The translations under genes and the position numbers were made by a program. From Limisphaerales bacterium (GTDB taxonomy: Bacteria > Verrucomicrobiota > Verrucomicrobiia > Limisphaerales > SXTU01): DNA of 64,000 bases. The stretch spans positions 1-64,000 of the forward strand of contig WRPG01000005.1 of assembly GCA_009773355.1 (NCBI GenBank), written 5' to 3'. This document shows positions 37,843 to 46,153 of this stretch, piece after piece. The notes under the pieces were generated by a model, which was not told where the DNA came from, ran no database searches, and worked only from the letters and a program-made list of their open reading frames with translations. The stretch's first letter is position 1. Each line of letters starts with the position of its first letter.

Positions 37843-38217
37843 ATGCCTTGGAAACGCAAACTCTCCGGCGGCACGCTGGCCTTCATCGGCTTCCTGCTCT
37901 CGCCGCTGTCTTGGTGGAACGACCTCTTCGTGAACGTCCCGCTCGCGCTGGCCTTCGCGTGGCTCGTGAGCCTGTTCTGGCCGGCGGTCTTCGGCGCGAG
38001 CTTCGTCCTTGGCTATTGGCTGACCAACATCCTCGGCCTCGTGCTCATGCAGAAGGGCGCGCAGCAGGCGCTGTCGGGCGAGCCGAAGCCTTACACCCGC
38101 CGGCAGCTTGCCGGGGACATCGGCATCTCGCTGGCCTACACGCTCCTCATCATTGCCTTGGTGAAGCACGGCGTGCTCAAGCCGCTGCCGGACTATCTGC
38201 CGCCGCGCACCCCGTAG
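37843..38217 (+). CDS. Small integral membrane protein
   Basis: 124 aa with several hydrophobic segments; clear start after the repeat. Confidence 0.65.
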   Translation: MPWKRKLSGGTLAFIGFLLSPLSWWNDLFVNVPLALAFAWLVSLFWPAVFGASFVLGYWLTNILGLVLMQKGAQQALSGEPKPYTRRQLAGDIGISLAYTLLIIALVKHGVLKPLPDYLPPRTP

Positions 38218-38322
38218 CCGCCGGCTTCAGCCTGCGCCGCTGGTTCCGCCAAACTTTCGTCCGCAACCCGAAGATTGCGACTCCGGCTTGCCTCCCGCCT
38301 CTGCCAGCACCAGTTTGCCGCC

Positions 38323-38502
38323 ATGCAAGACACAGCCACGGTGGACTGCCCCTTCTGCGGGCAGAGCATGGAACTGGTGCTGGACACCCACCTCGCGTCC
38401 CAGCGTTTCGTCACCGACTGCGAGGTCTGCTGCCGCCCGTTTGAAGTCACCGCCGAATGTGAGGCGGGCGATGTGTTGAGTGTCGGCGTCTGTGGCTCGT
38501 GA
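38323..38502 (+). CDS. CPXCG-motif cysteine-rich small protein
   Basis: MQDTATVDCPFCGQSMELVLD..FVTDCEVCCRPFEV; two Cys pairs. Confidence 0.82.
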   Translation: MQDTATVDCPFCGQSMELVLDTHLASQRFVTDCEVCCRPFEVTAECEAGDVLSVGVCGS

Positions 38503-38612
38503 GCGTGCCGCCGCCGGTTCCAACGGCCAGACTTCCCGCTCGACACCGGCATCCGAACTGCGCAGCTTCGCCGCTGGCTGTGGCGGAACACCAGCCTTCG
38601 CACCAAAACCGC

Positions 38613-39782
38613 ATGACGCGCCCGTCATCCTTTGCCGAATACTCGCGCCGCCTGCTCGCGTTCATCGAACGCGGCGCTGTCGCGGCTGAAATGGAGTTCG
38701 CCGCCCTCGCCCGCGAGCTGTTCGCCCTGCAATTCACCCACGTCGCACCGTATCGCCGGCTCTGCGAAGCGCGACGCGTGACGCCAGATTCACCGACGGA
38801 CTGGCGGCTAATCCCCGCAGTGCCGACGACAGCCTTCAAGGAACTCGAACTCACCAGCCTCGCGCCGGTCGAACGCACCACCGTCTTCCACTCCAGCGGC
38901 ACAACGGAACACCGGCCCAGCCGGCACTTCCACAGCGCGGAGTCGCTGGCCGTGTATGAAGCCTCGCTGCTGCCCTGGTTTGCGCGGCACCTGATGCCGG
39001 AGCGCAGGTGTCCAACCTGCGAGTTACCTGCCTCCGCATCCGCGCAGGTTGGACACCTGCGCTCCACCGCATCACATACCTTCCTCTGCCTTGCCCCACC
39101 ACCGGAGCAAGCTCCGCATTCCTCGCTCGCCCACATGTTTGCCACGGCGAGCCATTCGCTCGGAGCGGCGGACTCAGCCTTCCTTGCAACTGCCGGCGCG
39201 GACAATTCCTGGTCGCTCGACCGCGCCGCCGCCCTGGCAGCTCTCCGCAGCTCCGGGCAATCCAGCCAGCCGATCGTCCTTCTCGGCACTGCGTTCATGT
39301 TCGTCCACCTGCTCGACGAGTTGGAGCGACGCGGCCTGTCGCTCGCGCTGCCGCCCGGCTCGCGCGTGATGGAGACCGGCGGTTACAAGGCCCGCTCGCG
39401 TGAGCTGCCCAAGGCCGAATTGCACTCGCTCCTCACCGCGCGCCTCGGCGTGCCGTCCGGGTTCATCGTCTGCGAATACGGCATGAGCGAACTCAGCTCG
39501 CAGGCGTATGACCGCGTGGCCGGCTCCGCCTCTATCCTCTCTCCTCAATCCTCTGTCTTCTCCTTCCCCCCGTGGTGCCGCGCGCTGGTCATCTCGCCCG
39601 AGACCGGCCGCGAAGTCGCCGAGGGCGAAACTGGCTTGCTCCGCCTGTTCGACCTCGCGAACGTGCGCTCGGTGATGGCGATTCAAACGGAAGATTTGGC
39701 CGTGCGACGTGGCGATGGCTTCGAGCTGCTCGGCCGCGCCGCGCAGACCGAGGCGCGCGGCTGCTCCCTGCTGGCCGCCTGA
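38613..39782 (+). CDS. LuxE-like acyl-protein synthetase
   Basis: IPAVPTTAFKELELTSL, TTVFHSSGTTEHRPSRHF, CEYGMSELSSQAYD. Confidence 0.85.
   Translation: MTRPSSFAEYSRRLLAFIERGAVAAEMEFAALARELFALQFTHVAPYRRLCEARRVTPDSPTDWRLIPAVPTTAFKELELTSLAPVERTTVFHSSGTTEHRPSRHFHSAESLAVYEASLLPWFARHLMPERRCPTCELPASASAQVGHLRSTASHTFLCLAPPPEQAPHSSLAHMFATASHSLGAADSAFLATAGADNSWSLDRAAALAALRSSGQSSQPIVLLGTAFMFVHLLDELERRGLSLALPPGSRVMETGGYKARSRELPKAELHSLLTARLGVPSGFIVCEYGMSELSSQAYDRVAGSASILSPQSSVFSFPPWCRALVISPETGREVAEGETGLLRLFDLANVRSVMAIQTEDLAVRRGDGFELLGRAAQTEARGCSLLAA
39000..39064. repeat. Class A element in CDS: GAGCGCAGGTGTCCAACCTGCG .. CGCAGGTTGGACACCTGCGCTC
   Basis: Perfect 22-nt inverted repeat, each arm palindromic, in frame in the luxE-like gene. 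Confidence 0.93.
39530..39564. repeat. Heptamer array CTCTATC CTCTCTC CTCAATC CTCTGTC TTCTCCT in CDS
   Basis: Exact 7-nt phase; translates as SILSPQSSVFSFP. Confidence 0.75.
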
Positions 39783-39783
39783 C

Positions 39784-41019
39784 ATGGACGCCCCGCAACA
39801 TCGCGTCCGCACGCTGTGGCTCCTCGGGGTTCTGCACGCGTTCACGCACGTCTATCACGTCGCGCTGCTGCCGCTCTACCTGCCGATGCAGCGCGACCTG
39901 AAGCTGTCCAGCCTGGAGCAGGCGACGCTCCCGATGACGGTGATGATGCTGGTCTATTACGGGCTGAGTTATCCGCTGGGCATCCTCGCCGACCGCGTGA
40001 GCCGGAAGAAACTGCTCGGCTGGGGGCTGTTCATCAACGCGCTCGGCTTCGTCGGCCTTGCGCTCGCGCCGAACTATCCGGCGGCGCTGGCGAGCGTCGT
40101 CATCGCGGCCATCGGCGGAAGTTGTTTTCATCCGGCGGCGACGGCCCTCGTCGCGCGACTCTACCCCGAGGCAACCGGTCGCGCGCTTGGGCTTGTCGGC
40201 ATCGGCGCGGGCGCGGGCTTCTTCGTCGGGCCGATTTACGCCGGCTGGCGCGCGACGCAGTCCGGCGACTGGCGGACGCCGGTGCTGGAGTTCGGCGTGC
40301 TGGGCATCGTCGCCGCCGGGGCTTTCGCGTGGCTGGCGGATGAATCCTCCAGTGCCGGCGACTTGCAGTCGCCGTCGAGCGCGTTGGCCGGACCAAACGG
40401 CGACTGCAAGTCGCCGGCACTCTTCCCCTCGCCCGCGCTCTGGCTTCTCTTCCTCGCCGCCGCCGTGGCGTTTGCGTTGCGCGACTTTGCCGGGCACAGC
40501 ATGGGCAGCCTCGGCTCGCTGTTCCTGCAAAAGGCGCACGGTTTCACGGTGAAGGAAGCCGGCGCGGCCCTCAGCGTCATCTTCCTCATGGGCGTGGTCA
40601 GCAACCCGCTCTTCGGCCACCTCAGCGACCGTGGGCGCACGCGGTGGACGGCGGGCGTGATGGTCGCGGCGGCGGTGGTCGTTGCGGCCTTTCCGCATCT
40701 GCCGCGCGGCTGGCTCACCGGGGCGCTCGCGGTGTATGGCTTCTTCTTCATGGGCTGCTATCCAATGGTCGAGGCGGCGCTGATGGAGTCGGTGCCGGAC
40801 GCGGTGCGCGGGCGCGTCTTCGGCTTGTTCATCACGGTGGGCGGCATCCTCGGCAACCTCGCGCACTGGTTCGCGGGCCGCTGGGTGGAGCATCTCGGCG
40901 CGGATGCGGGCAAGCCGGCGAGCTACCACGCCTTCTACCTGCTGCTCGCCGCGCTGCTGGTCGCGTCGCTGCCCGGCTTGCTGTGCTTGCGCGAAATCCG
41001 GAAACGGGAACGTATGTGA
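39784..41019 (+). CDS. MFS transporter
   Basis: 12-TM-like hydrophobic profile; YGLSYPLGILADRVSRKKLLGWGL. Confidence 0.88.
   Translation: MDAPQHRVRTLWLLGVLHAFTHVYHVALLPLYLPMQRDLKLSSLEQATLPMTVMMLVYYGLSYPLGILADRVSRKKLLGWGLFINALGFVGLALAPNYPAALASVVIAAIGGSCFHPAATALVARLYPEATGRALGLVGIGAGAGFFVGPIYAGWRATQSGDWRTPVLEFGVLGIVAAGAFAWLADESSSAGDLQSPSSALAGPNGDCKSPALFPSPALWLLFLAAAVAFALRDFAGHSMGSLGSLFLQKAHGFTVKEAGAALSVIFLMGVVSNPLFGHLSDRGRTRWTAGVMVAAAVVVAAFPHLPRGWLTGALAVYGFFFMGCYPMVEAALMESVPDAVRGRVFGLFITVGGILGNLAHWFAGRWVEHLGADAGKPASYHAFYLLLAALLVASLPGLLCLREIRKRERM
40351..40421. repeat. Class A element in CDS: AGTGCCGGCGACTTGCAGTCGCCGTC .. ACGGCGACTGCAAGTCGCCGGCACT
   Basis: Facing palindromic arms; same family as 1690-1786; in frame in the MFS gene. 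Confidence 0.92.
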
Positions 41020-41020
41020 A

Positions 41021-41203
41021 AGCTCCAAATCCCAAGCTCCAAGTTCCAAAGCCGAGTTCCACAACGAGTGGCGGGGACGCCATCAATGGCGGGGCGCAAG
41101 CCTTGAACCTGTCGTTGCAGCCGCGCCCTGCCGAGGGGCGTCGCGCCTTGGAGCTTGGGATTTGGAACTTCTTTGGAGCTTGGAGCTTGGGAATTGGAGC
41201 TTC
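41021..41203. repeat. Long class B heptamer inverted repeat (AGCTCCA AATCCCA AGCTCCA AGTTCCA .. TTGGAGC TTGGGAT TTGGAAC TTCT TTGGAGC TTGGAGC TTGGGAA TTGGAGC)
   Basis: 7-nt phase in both arms, about 90 nt spacer; begins 1 nt after the MFS stop. Confidence 0.92.
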
Positions 41204-41227
41204 ATCCTCCCGTTCAACCTCCGCGCC

Positions 41228-42592
41228 ATGACACTCCCGAACTACTTCCTCGCCGACCTGCCGCCGGAGGCGGACCTCACGCCCGCGATGGTCACGGACG
41301 CGTGCCTCACGCTGAAGCGCAACCGCGCCCAATATCTCGCCGTGCGCGACACGCCCAGCATCCTGCGCACGCTCGTCCGCACCGCCGAGGACTGGCTCTC
41401 GGACGACTATCCGTTCCGCCAGTTCGCGCTCAAGGAAGGCCCGGCGCACACCGGCTTTTCCGCGCCCACGCTCGCCATCGGCCTCGACAATTTCTTCAAG
41501 CAGCTCACCGGCGAGAACCTCGAGGCCCTGCTCGCGCAGGAGCTCGGCACCACGCAACGGCTCGACGCCTTCTGCGCCAGCAACAGCGACAGCCGCACGC
41601 GCCGGCTTGCGCTGGGCACCGGGCCGGAACTCGTCGGGCACATCACCGCCGGCTGCGTGCCGAACGCGGCGTTCATGGCCATCGTGCTCGGCCTGCTCAC
41701 GCGCTCGGCGCAGTTCATCAAGTGCTCGCGCGGCGGCGCGTTCCTCCCACGCGTGTTCCTGCATTCGCTCTACGGCAGCGAACCGAAACTCGGCGCCTGC
41801 ATCGAAATCGCCGAGTGGCGCGGCGGCTCACCCGCGTTGGAAGAGGTGCTCTTTGCCCAATGCGACGGCGTCACCGCCACCGGCTCGGACGAGGCGGTTG
41901 AAGCCGTCCGCCGCGCGCTGCCGCCGCGCGTGCGTTTTGCCGGCTACGGACACCAGGTCAGCTTCGGCTACGTCACGCGCGAGGCCGTCTCCGGCTGGCG
42001 CGCGAAGAAGATTGTCGCCGCCGCCGCCGCCGATGTCGTCGCTTGGGACCAGCTCGGCTGTCTCTCGCCGCATGTGTTCTACGTCGAGGACAACGGCGTG
42101 GGTTTCGCGCTGCAATTTGCCGAGCAGCTCGCCGCCGAGCTGGCCCGGCGCGAGGCCGCCGAGCCGCGCGGAAGGATTTCCACCGAGGACGCCGCGCAAA
42201 TCGCCGCCCGGCGCGCGATTTACGAGGTGCGCGCCGCGCATTCGCCCGAGACCACGCGCCACTGGTGCAGCCCGGACTCGACCGCGTGGACGGTGATTTA
42301 CGAGGCGGAAGCGCGCTTCGCGCTCTCGTGCCTGAACCGCTTCATTTACGTGAAGCCCGTGTTCGATGTGGGCGAGGCGTTGCGCGGCGCGGACCCGGTG
42401 CGCGACCACACCTCGACCGTCGGCCTGGCCGCGCAGGAGCACGAACTGGAAGCGCTGGCCAAGCAGTTCGCCCGCTGGGGCGCGACGCGCCTGTGCCCGC
42501 TGGGCCAGATGCAAAACCCGCCGCTGACGTGGCGGCACGACGGGCGGGCGCTGCTGGGCGATTTGGTGCGGTGGACGGACTGGGAACAATGA
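41228..42592 (+). CDS. LuxC-like acyl-CoA reductase
   Basis: FKQLTGENLEALLAQELG, GHITAGCVPNAAFMAIVLGLLTRSAQFIKCSRG, SFGYVTREAV, DQLGCLSPHVFYVE. Confidence 0.88.
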   Translation: MTLPNYFLADLPPEADLTPAMVTDACLTLKRNRAQYLAVRDTPSILRTLVRTAEDWLSDDYPFRQFALKEGPAHTGFSAPTLAIGLDNFFKQLTGENLEALLAQELGTTQRLDAFCASNSDSRTRRLALGTGPELVGHITAGCVPNAAFMAIVLGLLTRSAQFIKCSRGGAFLPRVFLHSLYGSEPKLGACIEIAEWRGGSPALEEVLFAQCDGVTATGSDEAVEAVRRALPPRVRFAGYGHQVSFGYVTREAVSGWRAKKIVAAAAADVVAWDQLGCLSPHVFYVEDNGVGFALQFAEQLAAELARREAAEPRGRISTEDAAQIAARRAIYEVRAAHSPETTRHWCSPDSTAWTVIYEAEARFALSCLNRFIYVKPVFDVGEALRGADPVRDHTSTVGLAAQEHELEALAKQFARWGATRLCPLGQMQNPPLTWRHDGRALLGDLVRWTDWEQ

Positions 42593-42594
42593 GC

Positions 42595-42682
42595 CGTAAT
42601 GCGTAATGCGTAAAACGTAAGAGCCATTGGCTCACGAACACATTCTCCGCTTACGCATTACGCATTACGTTTTACGACTTAC
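42595..42682. repeat. Class B heptamer inverted repeat CGTAATG CGTAATG CGTAAAA CGTAAGA .. TTACGCA TTACGCA TTACGTT TTACGAC TTAC
   Basis: 7-nt phase, complementary arms; 2 nt after the luxC-like stop. Confidence 0.95.
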
Positions 42683-42686
42683 TCAC

Positions 42687-43052
42687 ATGAAGATGGAACT
42701 CAGGAAATCGTTTCAGTTCGAAGCCGCCCACCTCCTCCCGCTCCTGCCTGAGGCGCACAAGTGCCGCCGCCTGCACGGGCACAGCTTCAAGGTGGACATC
42801 GTCGTGGCCGGCGAGTGCGACCCTAAGCTGGGCTGGCTGATGGACTACGCGGACATCACGGCCGCGTTCAAGCCGCTCTGGGAGCAACTTGACCATCGCT
42901 ACCTCAACGAAGTGCCCGGCCTCGAAAACCCCACGAGCGAGATCGTGGCCGTGTGGATTTGGGAGCAGCTCAAGCCAGCGCTGCCGCTGCTGACGGAAGT
43001 CGTCGTGGCCGAGACCTGCACGGCGCAGGCGGTGTATCGCGGCGGACAGTGA
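42687..43052 (+). CDS. queD: 6-carboxytetrahydropterin synthase / PTPS family
   Basis: [53 protein letters not shown]. Confidence 0.93.
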   Translation: MKMELRKSFQFEAAHLLPLLPEAHKCRRLHGHSFKVDIVVAGECDPKLGWLMDYADITAAFKPLWEQLDHRYLNEVPGLENPTSEIVAVWIWEQLKPALPLLTEVVVAETCTAQAVYRGGQ

Positions 43053-43080
43053 CAGCGAGCGGCCCTATCCATCAGCGCGC

Positions 43081-43215
43081 CTTTTGGACTGCGGTGGCAA
43101 GCGAAGCGCGACACCGCTTTTGTTTCCCGCGGAGCGGCGATTGCCAGGGGCTTTCATTCCGCTTCGCGGGACGCCAAAGCGCCGTCGCCGCTGCGCTCTG
43201 CCGGCGCAGTCCAAG
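43081..43215. repeat. MITE-like inverted-repeat element, copy 2
   Basis: Right about 60 nt identical to 17968-18117 (ATTCCGCTTCGCGGGACGCCAAAGCGCCGTCGCCGCTGCGCTCTGCCGGCGCAGTCCAAG). Confidence 0.88.
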
Positions 43216-43220
43216 ACACC

Positions 43221-44249
43221 CTACCGCGTCACGTCCACGAAGGTCTTCACCACGCGGTTCCCCGCCGTCATGCGGGCGAAGAGCGCGGGCAGTTCGCTCA
43301 AGGCGCATTCCCCGTCCACGAAGTCCGCCGCGCGGATGACGCCGGACTCGATGAACTCCAGGGCGCGGCGGATGGTGCGCGGCGTGTGGTGAAAGCTGGC
43401 CCGCAGCGTGAGGTTGGAATAGTGAATCAGCCCCGTGTCCAGCGAGATGCTCGTGCCTGCCGGACAACCGCCGAAGAAGTTCACGGTGCCGCCCTTGCGC
43501 ACGAGCTTCACGGCTGCTTCCCACGCCTCCGGCTTGCCGACGGCCTCGATGACGGCGTCGAAGTTCGGCTTCGGCAGACGCGCGGTGACGGCCTTCACGG
43601 TGTTGCCGTCGGTGCCCACGTCAACGACCTCGCTGGCTCCCAGCCTGCGCGCCGCGTTCAAACGCGTCTCTCCGCGCCCTGCCACGGCGACTTCGCAACC
43701 GAGTTGCTTCGCCAGTGCCACGAACATCAGCCCAATCGGCCCCGCGCCGATGACCAGCACGCGCTGCCCGGCGGCAAGCTGCGAATCCTCGACGCCCTGC
43801 ACCACGCACGCCAGCGGCTCGGTCAGCGCGGCGTCACGGAAGGCGGTGCCGGGCTTGAGCCGCAGGAGATTCTTCTCCACCAGCCGCGCCGGGACGACGA
43901 TGGACTCGGCATACGCGCCGTTGAGAAAGAGCAGGTCATCGCAAAGGTTTTCCTGCTCCAGGTCACAGGGCGCGCAGGCATCGCAAGGCGCGGAATTCGC
44001 CGCGACGACCCGCTCCCCGACGCGCCAGCCTTCATTCCTTGTCTCGGTGACTTTTCCCGCCAGCTCGTGCCCGAAGACCGTCGGGGGCACGAGCATCTTC
44101 GCGTGGTAGCCGCGCTTGAAAACTTTCAGGTCGGTGCCGCACGTCAGCGCCGCGCCGATGCGGATGCGCACCTCGCCGGGCGCAAGCGAGCGCTCGGCCA
44201 CCTCTTCGAGGCGGACATCTTCTTTCCCGTGGAGAACAGCGGCTTTCAT
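43221..44249 (-). CDS. Zinc-dependent MDR alcohol dehydrogenase
   Basis: GHELAGKVTE, CDACAPCDLEQENLC structural zinc motif, VLVIGAGPIGLMFVALAKQLG. Confidence 0.92.
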   Translation of the reverse strand: MKAAVLHGKEDVRLEEVAERSLAPGEVRIRIGAALTCGTDLKVFKRGYHAKMLVPPTVFGHELAGKVTETRNEGWRVGERVVAANSAPCDACAPCDLEQENLCDDLLFLNGAYAESIVVPARLVEKNLLRLKPGTAFRDAALTEPLACVVQGVEDSQLAAGQRVLVIGAGPIGLMFVALAKQLGCEVAVAGRGETRLNAARRLGASEVVDVGTDGNTVKAVTARLPKPNFDAVIEAVGKPEAWEAAVKLVRKGGTVNFFGGCPAGTSISLDTGLIHYSNLTLRASFHHTPRTIRRALEFIESGVIRAADFVDGECALSELPALFARMTAGNRVVKTFVDVTR

Positions 44250-44252
44250 GGA

Positions 44253-44328
44253 GCGTGGTGCGTGATGCGTAAAACGTAAGGGCGGACGGAAACCTGTGGC
44301 CTTACGCATTACGTGTTACGCCTTACGC
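44253..44328. repeat. Class B heptamer inverted repeat GCGTGGT GCGTGAT GCGTAAA ACGTAAG .. CTTACGC ATTACGT GTTACGC CTTACGC
   Basis: 7-nt phase; CGTAAxx family; lies between divergent genes. Confidence 0.92.
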
Positions 44329-44390
44329 TCCGCAAGTCTGCAACAACACGCTTGCCTCGCAACGCCTATTTCCGCAGCGTCCGCGCGCGC

Positions 44391-45035
44391 ATGGACACCA
44401 TCAAGCAAGTCCTCGACCTCTTCCTGCACTTGCAGGACCACTTGCACCACCTCACGCGCGAGCACGGGGCGTGGGTCTATGGCATCCTGTTCCTCATCAT
44501 CTTCGCCGAGACCGGGCTGGTGGTGACGCCCATCCTGCCGGGCGACTCGCTGCTCTTCGCCGTCGGCGCGATTGCGGCCAACCCCGAGAGCGGGCTGAAC
44601 GTGTTCGTGGCGGGCGCGGTCATCTTCATCGCGGCCTTCATCGGCGACACAGTGAACTACTCCATCGGCAAGTTCGCCGGCGTGGCGCTCTCGAAGAAAT
44701 ACCCGCGCCTGATAAAACCGGAGTATCTCGCCAAGACCCACGAGTTCTTCGAGCGCTACGGCGGCAAGACCATCATCCTCGCGCGCTTCGTGCCCATCGT
44801 GCGGACGTTCGCGCCGTTCGTGGCGGGCAGCGGCGCGATGGACTACCGGCGCTTCATGATGTTCAACGTGGTCGGCGCGGTGGCCTGGGTGTCACTCCTC
44901 GTGCCGGCCGGCTGGTTCTTCGGCAACCTGCCGTGGGTGAAGAAGAACTTCGAGCTGGTCGTGCTGGGCATCGTCTTCGTGTCCGTGCTGCCGATGGCCG
45001 TGGAAATCCTGCGCGAGTGGCGGAAGCGGAAGTAG
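44391..45035 (+). CDS. DedA family membrane protein
   Basis: FAETGLVVTPILPGDSLLFAVGAIA, FFERYGGKTIILARFVPIVRTFAPFVAGSGAMDYRRF. Confidence 0.93.
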   Translation: MDTIKQVLDLFLHLQDHLHHLTREHGAWVYGILFLIIFAETGLVVTPILPGDSLLFAVGAIAANPESGLNVFVAGAVIFIAAFIGDTVNYSIGKFAGVALSKKYPRLIKPEYLAKTHEFFERYGGKTIILARFVPIVRTFAPFVAGSGAMDYRRFMMFNVVGAVAWVSLLVPAGWFFGNLPWVKKNFELVVLGIVFVSVLPMAVEILREWRKRK

Positions 45036-45069
45036 GCCGGGGGCGGACAAGCGCGGTCAGGCGGCGACT

Positions 45070-46050
45070 TCAGGGCTTCTTGACGAAGTGCAGTTCCGCG
45101 CCAGCCCTGCGCAACGACTCGACGTGGAAGTTGAACCAAGTGTCGCGGCGGCCCTCGATCATCTTGCGCTGGTTGTGGTCCAGACCCTCGACTTCCCAGT
45201 AAGTGTGCTCGACACCGGCCTTCGTCAGCGCCGCGTGATACTCGCGGACGGTCGGGAGGTGCCCATCGTCCGCCGTGCCGCAGGCGACCTGGATGCGGAG
45301 GCTGGTTTTGATGGCGGCGAGGTTCTTCGTGAGGTTCGCGAACGGGTCGTTCGCCAGCAGGTGCGCGGCGTTGGTGCCGAGGTAGTTCCCCGGCCATGCG
45401 TTGGGCGCAACCGTCTTCGCCATTTCCGAAGTGCGATAGACGTTGCCGGACTGGTTGAAGAGCGAGCAGAAGAGCTGCGGGTGCCGCATCGCCAGATGCG
45501 TCGAGCCGCGCCCGCCCATCGAGAAGCCTTCAATGCAACGTCCCTTCCGGTCAGCAATCGTCCGATACGTCGCGTCAATGTGCGGCATCAATTCCTTCAC
45601 GAAGGTCGTCTCGGCGGGGAAGCGTCCGTCGGCGGAGTCCTGATACATGGTGGAGCGGCCACCGTTCGGGAACACCACGATGATCTCAGGCCAGCGGCCT
45701 GAAAGGATGCCGGCGTGGAGCACCTCGGCGTTGTAAACGGTGCGCGTCTCGTTGCCGCCTGCGCCGTGGAGGTTGTAGATGACCGGGTAGCGGCGCGTGG
45801 TGTCCGCCGCGTAGCCGGGCGGGAGGTAAAGGCAATAGCCCACGTCGCGCTTCATCGCGGCGCTGCGGTAGGTGTGGTGTGTGACGTTGGACGGGAAACT
45901 CGCAGGCAGCGGCTTGGCAACCCACATGTCGTCGGTGTTGGTCTGGTTGGACTTGGCCTGTTTCTTGGCCTCGGCGGCTGAGACATTGCCGCAAAAGGGC
46001 GCAAAGAGCGCAAAGACGGACAGCAGGAAGGCGAATCGGAGCGTGATCAT
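45070..46050 (-). CDS. Secreted esterase (alpha/beta hydrolase, EstA/feruloyl esterase-like)
   Basis: Signal peptide; YPVIYNLHGAGGNETRT; CIEGFSMGGRGSTHLAM. Confidence 0.87.
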   Translation of the reverse strand: MITLRFAFLLSVFALFAPFCGNVSAAEAKKQAKSNQTNTDDMWVAKPLPASFPSNVTHHTYRSAAMKRDVGYCLYLPPGYAADTTRRYPVIYNLHGAGGNETRTVYNAEVLHAGILSGRWPEIIVVFPNGGRSTMYQDSADGRFPAETTFVKELMPHIDATYRTIADRKGRCIEGFSMGGRGSTHLAMRHPQLFCSLFNQSGNVYRTSEMAKTVAPNAWPGNYLGTNAAHLLANDPFANLTKNLAAIKTSLRIQVACGTADDGHLPTVREYHAALTKAGVEHTYWEVEGLDHNQRKMIEGRRDTWFNFHVESLRRAGAELHFVKKP

Positions 46051-46060
46051 GCGCGGCACG

Positions 46061-46149
46061 GTAGCAGCCGACGTGAGGAGGCTCCAATTGGAAATGCCTG
46101 GCGCGGAGTGCGGGCTGAAAAGTCAGAGCCTCCTCATGTCGGCTGCTAC
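46061..46149. repeat. Class A element GTAGCAGCCGACGTGAGGAGGCTC .. GAGCCTCCTCATGTCGGCTGCTAC
   Basis: 24-nt facing arms, one mismatch; adjacent to the sulfatase stop. Confidence 0.92.
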
Positions 46150-46153
46150 GGGT

